Program-made: the position numbers and the translations under genes
Notes under the pieces: model-generated
Seen by the model: the letters and a program-made list of their open reading frames with translations, nothing else
Told to the model about the DNA's origin: nothing
The model's database searches: none
Shown: in pieces, positions 36,248 through 45,487 of the stretch
How the letters are laid out: each line of letters starts with the position of its first letter
Position numbering within the stretch: the stretch's first letter is position 1
Assembly (NCBI RefSeq): GCF_003315485.1
Contig: NZ_QNSE01000013.1
Span: 80,094 to 144,093, forward strand
Source of the DNA: Marinomonas rhizomae
GTDB taxonomy: Bacteria; Pseudomonadota; Gammaproteobacteria; Pseudomonadales; Marinomonadaceae
Direction of reading: 5' to 3'
DNA length: 64,000 nt

Positions 36248-37096
36248 TTAAACGGCATCGCTCGTGGCTAACAATTGTAAGCCTGCACCAGTGTTCGAAA
36301 TCGGCAAATGATAACTACGATGTAGCTCGGTTAACTTACCTTGCAAAGCACCACGCATTGCTAGCCACATATTCAACTCAACACCTTGCGACCCCGCTTG
36401 TTCTACCAAGTCAAAATTAGTGAACTTGGTAAGCGCTTCCGGCTCATTCACAATTTTATCCATACAATATAAATCGAATGGTTTATTAATAAAGCCCGCA
36501 CGCTGGCCATCTAACTGGTGAGACAAGCCACCGGTACCAAATACCACAACTTTTTGATCACTAGAATAAGCTCGAATAGCATCACCAATCGCCTTGCCAA
36601 AATCAAAACAACGACTGGGTTTCGGCATGGGATGGCGTTCACAGTTGATCGCGATTGGAATCACCCTAATATGACCGTATTTATGGCCTGGCCACATAAG
36701 CGTAAGAGGCACAGTCAGCCCATGATCCACTTTCATTTCTTGGCAAACAGTTATGTCAAACTCATGTTCTACCAATTGATTAACAATATGCCAAGATAGC
36801 TCAGTTTCTCCTCTGACTGGTGGGATTTCAGCAATCCCCCAACCCTCATCAGCATTCTCATACTGAGCAGCAGCGCCAATAGCAAAAGTCGGCTTGCGAT
36901 CATGAAAAAACTCTAACCCATGATCATTATAAAAAATGACAGCGATGTCAGGCTCTTGCTCATACAGCCACTCACGAACCGGAGGATAGGCGTCAAAGAA
37001 GTTTTTCCAATACGGTGTTTGTTCAAGGCCTTTATCCATAGCGACACCAATGGCAGGGATATGTGATGTGGCGATACCACCAAGTATTTTCGCCAT
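36248..37096 (-). CDS. ligB: Protocatechuate 4,5-dioxygenase beta chain, copy 1
   Basis: Catalytic subunit of the extradiol enzyme that opens protocatechuate between C4 and C5 to 4-carboxy-2-hydroxymuconate-6-semialdehyde. Iron ligands expected from the Sphingobium LigAB structure are in place: His12 (TSHIPAIG), His59 (NDHGLEFF) and Glu240 (VELNMW). The second-shell His125 (VDHGLTVP) and His193 (LSHQLDG) are also present. At 282 residues it equals the second copy at 48541, from which it differs at roughly a third of positions by eye. Its start overlaps the ligA stop (TAATG). Confidence 0.93.
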   Translation of the reverse strand: MAKILGGIATSHIPAIGVAMDKGLEQTPYWKNFFDAYPPVREWLYEQEPDIAVIFYNDHGLEFFHDRKPTFAIGAAAQYENADEGWGIAEIPPVRGETELSWHIVNQLVEHEFDITVCQEMKVDHGLTVPLTLMWPGHKYGHIRVIPIAINCERHPMPKPSRCFDFGKAIGDAIRAYSSDQKVVVFGTGGLSHQLDGQRAGFINKPFDLYCMDKIVNEPEALTKFTNFDLVEQAGSQGVELNMWLAMRGALQGKLTELHRSYHLPISNTGAGLQLLATSDAV

Positions 37097-37443
37097 TATT
37101 TTTCTCCCTGTTGAACTAAAAATGCTTTGAACTCGTCTGTTGTCATTCCCGTCTGCAAACCGCCAACATCTTGGACATTTAACCCCAAGATCCCAGCAAA
37201 TTTTGCTAGATAATAAATACTGCCACCGGCTTCTAACATGGCAATAACATCACGTTTTTTTACCGCCTGTTTTTGCTCTAAAGAAAGCCCGAACCTTTCA
37301 CAATAATCATCTTCATTCGCTAGGAAGGCTTTTCGCCCATTTGCATTATTAAAGGAATAACACATTTTATTTAAAGGGTAGCCCTTCGTTGCCATCGGCC
37401 CATCAAACATAATATTGCCCGGAATATGTCCCACCTGACTCAT
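37096..37443 (-). CDS. ligA: Protocatechuate 4,5-dioxygenase alpha chain, copy 1
   Basis: The 115-residue small subunit that shapes the LigAB active site. Typical segments are GYPLNKMCYSFNNANGRKAFL (about 22-42, LNKMC conserved) and GGSIYYLAKFAGILGLNVQDVG near 74-95. GAGG precedes the ATG at 37443, and translation is coupled to ligB by a one-base overlap. The gene is divergent from the two-HTH LysR regulator, which is the obvious candidate regulator. A 121-residue paralogue is at 49389. Confidence 0.92.
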   Translation of the reverse strand: MSQVGHIPGNIMFDGPMATKGYPLNKMCYSFNNANGRKAFLANEDDYCERFGLSLEQKQAVKKRDVIAMLEAGGSIYYLAKFAGILGLNVQDVGGLQTGMTTDEFKAFLVQQGEK

Positions 37444-37551
37444 ACTGTCACCTCACTATAAAATTATTTTATTCAATGGTGTAAACCCCCATTAACTGCG
37501 AGTATAAGAATAAATGAGCTGTGCAAACCTTGATCTACATCTATTTTTCAC

Positions 37552-37593
37552 TATTTAAAAAATAGAACGCATTATTTATGTATTTTTTAAATA
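37552..37593. promoter_or_regulatory. Perfect 13-base inverted repeat in the ligAB / LysR control region
   Basis: TATTTAAAAAATA (37552-37564) and TATTTTTTAAATA (37581-37593) are exact reverse complements separated by 16 bases, between divergent ligA and the double-HTH LysR gene. The long spacing and large arms would suit a regulator with more than one DNA-binding domain. Confidence 0.55.
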
Positions 37594-37698
37594 AGAGTTC
37601 TTTTTTGCCCATATATAGGAAAAAAGGCATAATTAATCCTTCATTTTGATTTCTTTGGTATTCGTTTTTGATATAGTTGTAAAAAACGAGGAGATCTT

Positions 37699-38913
37699 AT
37701 GGAGATAGCAATTCCCAACTTACGACATTTGCGCGTATTTCTCGCGGTCGCAGAGCTAAAAAGCATCACCCGAGCTTCTGAAAATATCTTCCTATCTCAG
37801 CCAGCTATCACTCAGGCAATCGCCAAGTTAGAAGGGCTATTGGGCGCGTCTCTTTTTGAACGCCATTCAGATGGCATGTATCCCACACCATCAGGCGAGG
37901 TATGGCAAAAACGTGTTAGCCGCGCCATCGATCATATTCAAACAGCCACACAAGAAATCGTAAAAGACACGACTCAAAAAGAACGCTCACCTAAAAATCT
38001 CATCGCCTTAATCAGCACCACTCAATTAAGAGCCTTGATTGCCGTGAGTGAGGCGCAAAACTTTAGTATTGCCAGCCGGAATTTGTCTGTATCGCAGTCT
38101 TCAGTGCATCGTGCAGCTCGTGACTTGGAGCGATTGCTCGGGGTTGTACTATTCGAAAAAAACAGCCTAGGAACCAGTGCGACCAAGGCAGCGCAAACTT
38201 TAGCAAAAGCAACAAAATTGGCTTTCAGTGAATTACGCCAGGGTATATACGAAATCAACGCCTTACAGTTTAAAGACGTCAGTACTATCACCATTGGCAG
38301 CATGCCTTTGGCTCGTATGACTATTTTGCCAAAATCGATTTTGCAGTTTAACGAACGCCACCCTGATGTAAATATCAATGTCACCGAAGGCCCATATACC
38401 GATTTGCTTCATCACCTGCGTCAAGGTGATATCGATATTATCCTAGGCGCGTTGCGCTATCCGACCCCCGCAGATGATGTGGTCCAGGAAGAATTATGGG
38501 CACCGCCATTGTCTGTAGTAGCTCGCAAAGATCATCCTTTAATGGAAAAAAACACCATCAGCGCAAAAGATCTCACTGAGTTTGCTTGGGTCGTACCTGC
38601 CAAAGATACACCCACTAGACAGGCTTTCGAGGCTATTTTCAACGACGCGGATATCCCCTTACCTACACGCTTAGTCGAGTCCAGTTCGCAGATACTTATT
38701 CGTGAATTATTAATCGAAAGCGATCGACTAACGCTCATTTCAGCACACCAAGTGGAGCGAGAAATTAATATTGAATTACTCAATGTTATTAACTTTCCGC
38801 TGGACCACACTCGTCGTCCAATTGGGCTTTGTGTACGAAAAAGCTGGCTTCCGACCGTAACTCAATCGCATTTCCTTAGTTTATTACGAGATATCTCTGA
38901 GCGCTTCAGGTGA
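37699..38913 (+). CDS. LysR-type regulator with two tandem DNA-binding domains
   Basis: A 404-residue regulator, about 100 longer than usual. Two complete LysR-type winged helices are visible. The first is at about 7-67 (LRVFLAVAELKSITRASE..LSQPAITQAIAKLEGLLG..LFERH). The second is at about 109-168 (LRALIAVSEAQNFSIASRN..VSQSSVHRAARDLERLLG..LFEKN). One LysR effector domain follows from about 190 (ITIGSMPLARMTILPKSI). Both helices keep the SQ-[PS] recognition core. GAGG precedes the ATG. It is divergent from ligAB and upstream of ligC, so it likely activates both with a pathway compound as inducer (inference). Confidence 0.9.
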   Translation: MEIAIPNLRHLRVFLAVAELKSITRASENIFLSQPAITQAIAKLEGLLGASLFERHSDGMYPTPSGEVWQKRVSRAIDHIQTATQEIVKDTTQKERSPKNLIALISTTQLRALIAVSEAQNFSIASRNLSVSQSSVHRAARDLERLLGVVLFEKNSLGTSATKAAQTLAKATKLAFSELRQGIYEINALQFKDVSTITIGSMPLARMTILPKSILQFNERHPDVNINVTEGPYTDLLHHLRQGDIDIILGALRYPTPADDVVQEELWAPPLSVVARKDHPLMEKNTISAKDLTEFAWVVPAKDTPTRQAFEAIFNDADIPLPTRLVESSSQILIRELLIESDRLTLISAHQVEREINIELLNVINFPLDHTRRPIGLCVRKSWLPTVTQSHFLSLLRDISERFR

Positions 38914-39052
38914 GCAAAAAACAAGCCTCATTGCAAAAAATGAATAGCTTATGCGCTTTATGGATTATCCCAGCCAGATGTCGAATGTTAGATTTGTTAG
39001 TAATATAAAGCGTAGTTTTAAACGACCTTACCCCTTACATAGGAGCAGACTA

Positions 39053-40000
39053 ATGAGAATTTGTATCGCTGGCGCATCAGGCGCTTTCGGCATGAAACAC
39101 ATGGACGCCATTGCGGCGATCGAAGGCGCAGAAGTCGTTTCTGTAGTTGGTACAAAAATCGATGCGATTAAAGCCTTTGCCGAAGACCGTGGCGTTGCTC
39201 ACTATACAACGGACCTGGCAGAAAGCTTAGCTCGCGACGACGTCGACGCGGTTATCCTAGCGACCCCGACTCAGATGCACGCCGCACAAACAATTCAATG
39301 CCTTGAAGCGGGCAAACACGTTATGTCTGAAATCCCAATGGCAGACAACATCGAAGACGCTCGCAAAGTGGTTGAAGTACAAAAGAAAACTGGACTAGTT
39401 GCGATGGCGGGACATACTCGTCGTTTCAACCCTTCCCACCAGTGGATCCACAATAAGATCATGGCGGGTGAATTAAACGTTCAACAAATGGACGTGCAAA
39501 CTTACTTTTTCCGTCGTTCAAATAAAAATGCTCTTGGTAAAGCTCGCTCTTGGACTGACCACCTACTATGGCACCACGCTTGCCACACAGTGGATTTATT
39601 CCAATACCAAACTGGCGAAACAGCCAGCAAAGTTCAAGCGCTTCAAGGTCCAATCCATCCCGAGCTTGGCATCGCCATGGACATGAGTATTGGCATGAAA
39701 GTACCTAACGGCGCCATCTGCACCCTATCTTTGTCATTTAACAATGACGGTCCATTCGGTACTTTTTTCCGTTACATTTGCGACAACGGTACTTATATCG
39801 CACGTTATGACGATCTATTTGATGGCAATGAAAACAAGATTGACCTATCAGGCGTTGCCGTTTCAAACAACGGTATTGAACTTCAAGACAGAGAATTCAT
39901 CAGTGCAATCCAAGAAGGTCGTGCTCCAAACGCTTGTGTCACTCAAGCCATAGAAGCGATGGAAACCTTACATCGCCTTGAAGAATGTCTAGAAGCTTAA
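39053..40000 (+). CDS. ligC: 4-carboxy-2-hydroxymuconate-6-semialdehyde dehydrogenase
   Basis: A 315-residue Gfo/Idh/MocA-family enzyme that oxidises the hemiacetal form of the LigAB product to 2-pyrone-4,6-dicarboxylate with NADP+. The Rossmann loop is GASGAFGMKHMDAI (7-20), the EIPMADNIEDA segment replaces the common EKP motif, and GHTRRFNPSHQW and LLWHHACHTVDLF carry family-specific histidines. ATG 39053 with AGGAG is preferred, since the open frame back to 38951 has no good start. It follows the two-HTH regulator by 139 bases and is closed by a UUCG hairpin terminator. Confidence 0.92.
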   Translation: MRICIAGASGAFGMKHMDAIAAIEGAEVVSVVGTKIDAIKAFAEDRGVAHYTTDLAESLARDDVDAVILATPTQMHAAQTIQCLEAGKHVMSEIPMADNIEDARKVVEVQKKTGLVAMAGHTRRFNPSHQWIHNKIMAGELNVQQMDVQTYFFRRSNKNALGKARSWTDHLLWHHACHTVDLFQYQTGETASKVQALQGPIHPELGIAMDMSIGMKVPNGAICTLSLSFNNDGPFGTFFRYICDNGTYIARYDDLFDGNENKIDLSGVAVSNNGIELQDREFISAIQEGRAPNACVTQAIEAMETLHRLEECLEA

Positions 40001-40051
40001 GTCACAATCTTTTAAAGTGACGATGCTCTAAAGTGACTCAACAACACTCAA

Positions 40052-40080
40052 ATAGGGAGCTTCGGCTCCCTATTTTTATT
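40052..40080 (+). terminator. UUCG-loop terminator after ligC
   Basis: Stem ATAGGGAGC / GCTCCCTAT (40052-40060, 40065-40073) with a TTCG tetraloop and a T run. The AAGGA ribosome binding site of the next gene begins at once, so some read-through into it is possible. Confidence 0.88.
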
Positions 40081-40092
40081 AAGGATATTGTT

Positions 40093-41073
40093 ATGTCAAA
40101 ACACCCTCACTTAGCTAACCCAACCATCGGCTTAGGTTGCATGAACTTATCCCATGCTTATGGCTCACCAGTTGCTGAAGAGCAAGCCATCAAGGCGCTT
40201 CAACAAGCCTTTGAAATGGGTTATCGTCATTTTGATACCGCCACATTATATGGCGGTGGTAACAATGAGCTTTTGGTTGGTAAAGCATTAAAAGATCGCC
40301 GTGATGATTTCTTTCTCGCCAGCAAATGCGGCATGGCCATGGTCAATGGCAAAAAGGAAATCAACGGTCGACCAGAAAACATCCGCAAGCAGTGCGAAGA
40401 CAGTTTAAAGCGCCTGCAAACCGACCATATCGATTTGTATTATTTGCATCGTCGCGACTTTAATGTGCCGATTGAAGAAAGTGCTGGCGCATTAGGCGAG
40501 CTAGTAAAGGAAGGCAAAATTGGCGCAATCGGTTTATCAGAAGTATCCGCAGAAACGCTAACTCGTGCTCACAACGAGTTCCCAATTACTGCAATTCAAT
40601 CTGAATATTCCTTATGGACACGCAACCCAGAGATCGCTGTATTAGAAGCCTGCAAAAAGCTCGACATTACTTTTGTGGCTTTTAGTCCAGTAGCGCGCGG
40701 ATTCTTAACTGGCACGTTAAAAGATGTTGCCGATTTAGAAGCCAAAGACATTCGTAACAACATGCCACGCTTTAACGCCGAGCACTACCCAAACAATCTA
40801 GCCTTACTAAACGACTACTTCGCCCTTGCGAAAGACATCGGCTGCACACCAGCACAGCTGGCTTTGGCTTGGCTCACTGCACAAGGTGAAAATATTGTCC
40901 CTATTCCGGGCACTCGTTCGGTTAATCATATGAAAGACAATTTTGAAGCGCCGCAATTAAAGCTAGACGTAAAACAAGTCAGCTTATTAGACGAGATGAT
41001 CAATCAAAACAACGTCCATGGCACACGCTATACTGCTGCGCAACAGACCGAAATAGACACTGAAGAGTTTTAA
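40093..41073 (+). CDS. Aldo/keto reductase
   Basis: A 326-residue NADPH-dependent TIM-barrel oxidoreductase of the AKR superfamily (AKR13-like). The catalytic tetrad is visible: Asp in FDTATLYGGGNNE, Tyr in the same motif, Lys in FLASKCGMA and His in DLYYLHRRD. VPIPGTRSVNHMKDN near 285 binds the cofactor phosphate. AAGGA precedes ATG 40093. It lies directly after ligC, separated only by a terminator hairpin. Its substrate may be an aldehyde or quinone arising in aromatic breakdown, but general detoxification is equally possible. Confidence 0.85.
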   Translation: MSKHPHLANPTIGLGCMNLSHAYGSPVAEEQAIKALQQAFEMGYRHFDTATLYGGGNNELLVGKALKDRRDDFFLASKCGMAMVNGKKEINGRPENIRKQCEDSLKRLQTDHIDLYYLHRRDFNVPIEESAGALGELVKEGKIGAIGLSEVSAETLTRAHNEFPITAIQSEYSLWTRNPEIAVLEACKKLDITFVAFSPVARGFLTGTLKDVADLEAKDIRNNMPRFNAEHYPNNLALLNDYFALAKDIGCTPAQLALAWLTAQGENIVPIPGTRSVNHMKDNFEAPQLKLDVKQVSLLDEMINQNNVHGTRYTAAQQTEIDTEEF

Positions 41074-41085
41074 AACCAGCCAATA

Positions 41086-41118
41086 AAAAGCCCCTTTTCG
41101 ATTCACAAAGGGGCTTTT
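41086..41118. terminator. Bidirectional terminator between the aldo/keto reductase and pycB
   Basis: AAAAGCCCCTTT (41086-41097) and AAAGGGGCTTTT (41107-41118) form a perfect 12-base stem. A/T runs on both sides make it work in either direction. Confidence 0.9.
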
Positions 41119-41157
41119 GTTTAACAGTGGTTTTTAAGACCTTAACCGTACTTAGCG

Positions 41158-42966
41158 TTATACAATCTCAATCAGCATTTCACCCGGTGTGACTCGGTCG
41201 CCTTTTTTAACAAAAACCCCTTTCACCGTACCCGCTACATTGGCGTGTACTTCGGTTTCCATCTTCATCGCTTCTGTGACAAGAACAGCCTGACCCGCTG
41301 TTACTGTGTCACCTTCTTTGACTAAAACATCGATAATATTGCCCGGCATGGCTGCACTAACATGACCAGGCTCAGTCGCATGTGATCGCCTTGCGCTACC
41401 TTCAGCAACGTATTCATTCAGTGATTCGAATACCACTTCTTCAGGCATACCATCCAAAGATACATACAGCTTGCGCTTACCAACACCAAAATCACCAACA
41501 CCCGTAATTTCAACGTTGTAGACTTCACCATGCACATCGATCTTGAACTCGGTAGCCAAGCCACCCGCTGCCGCGCCTTGACCCGCTTGCTCTGGCGGCA
41601 GCAAAACTTCTGGCACCAGGGTTCCATCAGCTCGTTGTTGCAAGAATTCACGACCTAGTTCCGGAAACATGGCAAAGGTCAGTACGTCTTCTTCTGATTT
41701 TGCTAATTCGCCAATTTCTTTGCGCAACTTATAAAGCTCTGGTGACAACGAGTCAGCTGGACGCGCCTCGTTAACCGATTCATTGCCCACGGCTTTTTTC
41801 TGTACATCTGGGTTCACTGCGGCTGGCGGTTGACCATACCCTCCTAATAAATAACGCTTCACTTCATTGGTGATGGTTTTATAACGCTGACCAGCTAACA
41901 CGTTGTAAACTGCTTGAGTCCCCACGATTTGCGACGTTGGCGTGACCAATGGCGGATAACCAAGATCAGCACGAACACGAGGAATTTCATCAAATACGTC
42001 TCGAATCTTGTCTAACGCATTTTGCTCTTTAAGCTGATTAGCTAAGTTGGACATCATGCCACCCGGCACTTGATTAACCTGTACAGACACATCTTCGCGA
42101 GTAAATTCACTTTCAAATTGATGATACTTTTTACGCACGTCACGGAAGTAATCGGCAATTTCTGACAACAAGGTCAAATCCAAGCCAGTGTCGTAATCGG
42201 TATCTTTCAAAGCCGCCACTTGAGTCTCCGTCGCTGGATGACTGGTGCCACTGGCAAAAGATGAAATCGCGGTATCAATGCGGTCGGCTCCGGCTTCGAT
42301 GGCTTTCAGTTGACACAAAGGCGCTAAGCCAGAAGTCGAGTGACTGTGCACCACTAAAGGTAAATCAACCGCCTCTTTGATGGCTTTCACCAAATCATAC
42401 GTCGCATACGGCGTTAGCAATCCTGCCATGTCTTTAATGGCAATAGAATCAGCGCCCATGGCTTGCATGGCTTTGGCTTGTTCGACAAATAAGGCTGGCG
42501 TATGCACTGGGCTGGTCGTATAACAAATCGTACCTTGCGCATGTTTTCCGGCTTTTTTCACTGCTTTCATGGCCGTTTCAATGTTGCGTAAATCATTTAG
42601 CGCATCGAACACTCGGAAAACATCGATGCCGTTATCAGCGGCTTTTTGTACAAATGCTTCGACAACATCGTCAGCATAATGGCGATAGCCCAGTAGGTTT
42701 TGGCCACGTAATAACATTTGCAAACGAGTATTTGGCAAAGCAGCACGTAACTGACGTAAACGCTCCCAAGGGTCTTCTTTCAAAAAGCGTACACAAGCAT
42801 CAAAAGTTGCACCGCCCCATACTTCTAAAGACCAAAACCCCACTTGATCGAGCTTTTCACAAATCGGCAACATGTCTTCCGTACGCATGCGAGTAGCAAT
42901 AAGCGATTGGTGTGCATCACGCAAGGTAACATCTGTCACTTCTATTTTCTGTTTAATTTGACTCAT
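41158..42966 (-). CDS. pycB: Pyruvate carboxylase subunit B (carboxyltransferase plus biotin carrier)
   Basis: Transfers CO2 from biotin to pyruvate, making oxaloacetate. The 602-residue protein has an N-terminal HMGL/OadA-type barrel (DVTLRDAHQSL near 12, a VHSHSTSGLAP metal motif near 206) and a PYC_OADA middle part. A C-terminal biotinyl domain follows, with EAMKM at 565-569 and biotinyl Lys568. Length and partner match the two-subunit Pseudomonas enzyme rather than sodium-pump oxaloacetate decarboxylase, whose beta and gamma subunits are absent. GGAGG precedes the ATG, 17 bases after pycA. It probably balances pyruvate and oxaloacetate produced by the surrounding pathway. Confidence 0.9.
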   Translation of the reverse strand: MSQIKQKIEVTDVTLRDAHQSLIATRMRTEDMLPICEKLDQVGFWSLEVWGGATFDACVRFLKEDPWERLRQLRAALPNTRLQMLLRGQNLLGYRHYADDVVEAFVQKAADNGIDVFRVFDALNDLRNIETAMKAVKKAGKHAQGTICYTTSPVHTPALFVEQAKAMQAMGADSIAIKDMAGLLTPYATYDLVKAIKEAVDLPLVVHSHSTSGLAPLCQLKAIEAGADRIDTAISSFASGTSHPATETQVAALKDTDYDTGLDLTLLSEIADYFRDVRKKYHQFESEFTREDVSVQVNQVPGGMMSNLANQLKEQNALDKIRDVFDEIPRVRADLGYPPLVTPTSQIVGTQAVYNVLAGQRYKTITNEVKRYLLGGYGQPPAAVNPDVQKKAVGNESVNEARPADSLSPELYKLRKEIGELAKSEEDVLTFAMFPELGREFLQQRADGTLVPEVLLPPEQAGQGAAAGGLATEFKIDVHGEVYNVEITGVGDFGVGKRKLYVSLDGMPEEVVFESLNEYVAEGSARRSHATEPGHVSAAMPGNIIDVLVKEGDTVTAGQAVLVTEAMKMETEVHANVAGTVKGVFVKKGDRVTPGEMLIEIV

Positions 42967-42983
42967 TCTCTTCCTCCTGCGAA

Positions 42984-44399
42984 TTATCGACCAACGTGCG
43001 CTGCAATAGCGGCTGCCAATACCAAAGCAATGTCACTTGGGTGGCGTCTAACGGAATAATTTAATAGTTCGGGATGCGCTGGAACGAATCCAGTGTTGAA
43101 TTTCCCTTTAATGAAATCTGGATGCTTCAGAATTTGCTGATAATAATTTGCCGTGGTTTTAATACCATGTAAGCGCATATCATCAATGGCTCGACGACCG
43201 CGCGTGACCATCTCATCCCAAGTCAACGCCCAAACCACCAGTTTCAAGCACATGGAATCAAAATAAGGCGGGATGTCATAACCCGTATAAATAGCCGTAT
43301 CCACACGAACGCCTGGACCACCTGGCGCGTAATAATGCGTAATACGTCCAAAGCTGGGTAAAAAGTCGTTCTTTGGATCTTCTGCGTTAATACGGAATTG
43401 CATCGCATAGCCACGATAACTAATGTCCTCTTGGCGGAAGCTAAGCGGCGAACCAGCCGCGATACGAAGCTGTTCACGCACAATATCAACGCCCGTAATT
43501 TGTTCGGTGATCGTGTGCTCGACCTGTACTCGAGTGTTCATTTCCATGAAATACACTTCGTTGCCAGACAACAAAAACTCCACCGTGCCGGCGTTAACGT
43601 AATCCACCGCTTTGGCGGCTCGCACCGCGAGATCACAAATGTATTGGCGTTGCTCTGGAGTAAGCTGTGGGCTTGGGGCAATTTCGATCAACTTTTGATT
43701 ACGACGCTGAATCGAACAATCTCTCTCATATAAGTGAATCGCATTACCTTGAGTATCGGCTAATATCTGCACTTCGATATGACAAGGGTCGACAATACAT
43801 TTTTCTAGAAACACCTCCGCCGAACCAAAGGCTTTAGTCGCTTCCGAGATAACACGGGGATATTGAGATGTTAACTCTTCTGGTGTGTCACAACGTCGAA
43901 TACCTCGGCCACCGCCACCAGAAGTTGCTTTAATCATCACCGGATAACCAACTTTCCCGGCTAGCGTAAGCGCTTCTTCAAGGTTAGCTAGGTTTCCCTC
44001 TGATCCTGGTGTAACAGGAATACCAGCGGCACGCATACTGTCTCGAGCCTGCGTTTTATCGCCCATTTTATGGATAACAGAGGAGTGAGGACCGATAAAA
44101 GTGACGCCTTTTTGCTCACATAATTCTGCAAAATGCGCATTTTCAGACAAAAAACCATAACCTGGGTGAATCGCATCACAACCCGTTTCTATGGCCAGGT
44201 TCACTAGACGTAGAGGGTCTAAATAGCCAGCAAGTGGATCTTCGCCCAACGAATACGACTCGTCTGCACGTTTGACATGCAACGCATATCGATCCGGTTC
44301 CGTAAATATCGCGACAGAGCGAATCCCAGCCTCTGAGCAAGCGCGAATGATACGAACCGCGATTTCACCTCGGTTAGCGATCAACACTTTTTTTAACAT
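42984..44399 (-). CDS. pycA: Pyruvate carboxylase subunit A (biotin carboxylase)
   Basis: The 471-residue ATP-grasp biotin carboxylase that carboxylates the biotin carried by PycB. Typical features are LIANRGEIAVRIIRA at 6-20, the ATP-grasp glycine loop KATSGGGGRGIR near 158-169, RDCSIQRRNQKLIEIAPS near 228 and EMNTRVQVEHTITEQITG near 288. The protein continues about 20 residues past the core. GGAGTG precedes the ATG. The AccC of fatty acid synthesis is normally near 447 residues and linked to accB, which is not here, so the pyruvate carboxylase assignment is favoured. Confidence 0.9.
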   Translation of the reverse strand: MLKKVLIANRGEIAVRIIRACSEAGIRSVAIFTEPDRYALHVKRADESYSLGEDPLAGYLDPLRLVNLAIETGCDAIHPGYGFLSENAHFAELCEQKGVTFIGPHSSVIHKMGDKTQARDSMRAAGIPVTPGSEGNLANLEEALTLAGKVGYPVMIKATSGGGGRGIRRCDTPEELTSQYPRVISEATKAFGSAEVFLEKCIVDPCHIEVQILADTQGNAIHLYERDCSIQRRNQKLIEIAPSPQLTPEQRQYICDLAVRAAKAVDYVNAGTVEFLLSGNEVYFMEMNTRVQVEHTITEQITGVDIVREQLRIAAGSPLSFRQEDISYRGYAMQFRINAEDPKNDFLPSFGRITHYYAPGGPGVRVDTAIYTGYDIPPYFDSMCLKLVVWALTWDEMVTRGRRAIDDMRLHGIKTTANYYQQILKHPDFIKGKFNTGFVPAHPELLNYSVRRHPSDIALVLAAAIAAHVGR

Positions 44400-44492
44400 G
44401 AGTCACTCCTTTTTTGTTGAACGAGAACTTTTGAACATTTAGCAGACTACTCAAAGATTAACCAAAGTAAAAATTGATATTACGACATTTAT

Positions 44493-44505
44493 GTATAAGC
44501 TATAC
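44493..44505. promoter_or_regulatory. Palindrome in the pycA / LysR control region
   Basis: GTATAAGCTATAC has perfect 5-base arms around AGC and contains the T-N11-A layout of LysR-type binding sites. It lies 32 bases before the LysR gene and 94 bases before pycA. Confidence 0.5.
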
Positions 44506-44536
44506 CTGATAGATAAACTAATAGAGAAAAGCAACA

Positions 44537-45487
44537 ATGCCTCAACGTGTACAAAGTTTGATTAATAGGCTCACTTTTAGACAATTACAGGTGTTTAAAA
44601 GCGTTTATGAATTGAGTAGTTACAGTCGAGCTGGCGAGATGCTGGGGTTGAGCCAGCCAGCCGTTAGCAACCAAATAAGGCAACTTGAACATGCATTAGA
44701 ACAACCACTTTTTGAATACATAGGACGTCAGCTATACAGTACACCAACAGCCAAGCGCCTAGCTCAATGCATTCATTCCATGTTCGATGAAATACAACAC
44801 TTTCAAGACGACTTATCCGAGGAAGCTGGACTGATCTCAGGTGAATTAACCTTAGTGGCTGTGAGTACAGCGCAATATGTTGTGCCTTATCTACTTCGTG
44901 CTTATACCAGTTTGCACCCCAACGTCACCATAAATGTCAAAGTCATGAACCGCGCATCGGCCATTAAACGACTTAACGAAAACCATGATGAATTGGCTAT
45001 TATGGGCATGGTACAAAACGATAACCCTATGTTTAGTTTACCATTTTTGAACAACGAGCTTATTGCAGTCGCACCACAAAACCACCCCATCCTCACCGTA
45101 AAAGACCTCTCATTAAATTCCTTCTTAGAGCACAATTTACTGCTACGTGAAGCAGGCTCAGGCAGTCGATTAGCCCTCGAATTACATTGCCAAAAACAAC
45201 GTATTCGTCTACAAGCCGAAATGGAAATTGGCTCCAACGACGCTATTAAGCACGCCGTAATTGCAGGACTTGGTGTGGCCGTGTTACCCAGACTAGGCAT
45301 TCTCTCAGAACTGAGGCTTGGCACCTTAATTGAAGTGCCAATAAAAGACTTCCCTCTGCGAAGATCTTGGTGTTTAATTCACCCACAAGGACACCACCCG
45401 ACTCCTGCGATGCGATCTTTTATTGACTATATTCAACAAAATATTAGCCAGTTCGAAACCATGTTCGCCAGAATGACTGATAAATAA
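44537..45487 (+). CDS. LysR-family regulator divergent from pycAB (PycR/CbbR-like)
   Basis: A 316-residue LysR-type regulator with HTH at about 10-70 (LTFRQLQVFKSVYELSSYSRAG in part, LSQPAVSNQIRQLE) and an effector domain of the CbbR/CysB-like group from about 95 (GELTLVAVSTAQYVVPYLL). Similar genes stand opposite pycAB in pseudomonads and control it. The divergent layout and the GTATA palindrome support the same role here. No lig gene is directly next to it. Confidence 0.85.
   Translation: MPQRVQSLINRLTFRQLQVFKSVYELSSYSRAGEMLGLSQPAVSNQIRQLEHALEQPLFEYIGRQLYSTPTAKRLAQCIHSMFDEIQHFQDDLSEEAGLISGELTLVAVSTAQYVVPYLLRAYTSLHPNVTINVKVMNRASAIKRLNENHDELAIMGMVQNDNPMFSLPFLNNELIAVAPQNHPILTVKDLSLNSFLEHNLLLREAGSGSRLALELHCQKQRIRLQAEMEIGSNDAIKHAVIAGLGVAVLPRLGILSELRLGTLIEVPIKDFPLRRSWCLIHPQGHHPTPAMRSFIDYIQQNISQFETMFARMTDK

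Noticed and set aside
41158..44399. Sodium-pumping oxaloacetate decarboxylase or acetyl-CoA carboxylase
   Set aside because: The membrane beta and gamma subunits and the accB gene are absent, and both subunit lengths fit the two-part pyruvate carboxylase.
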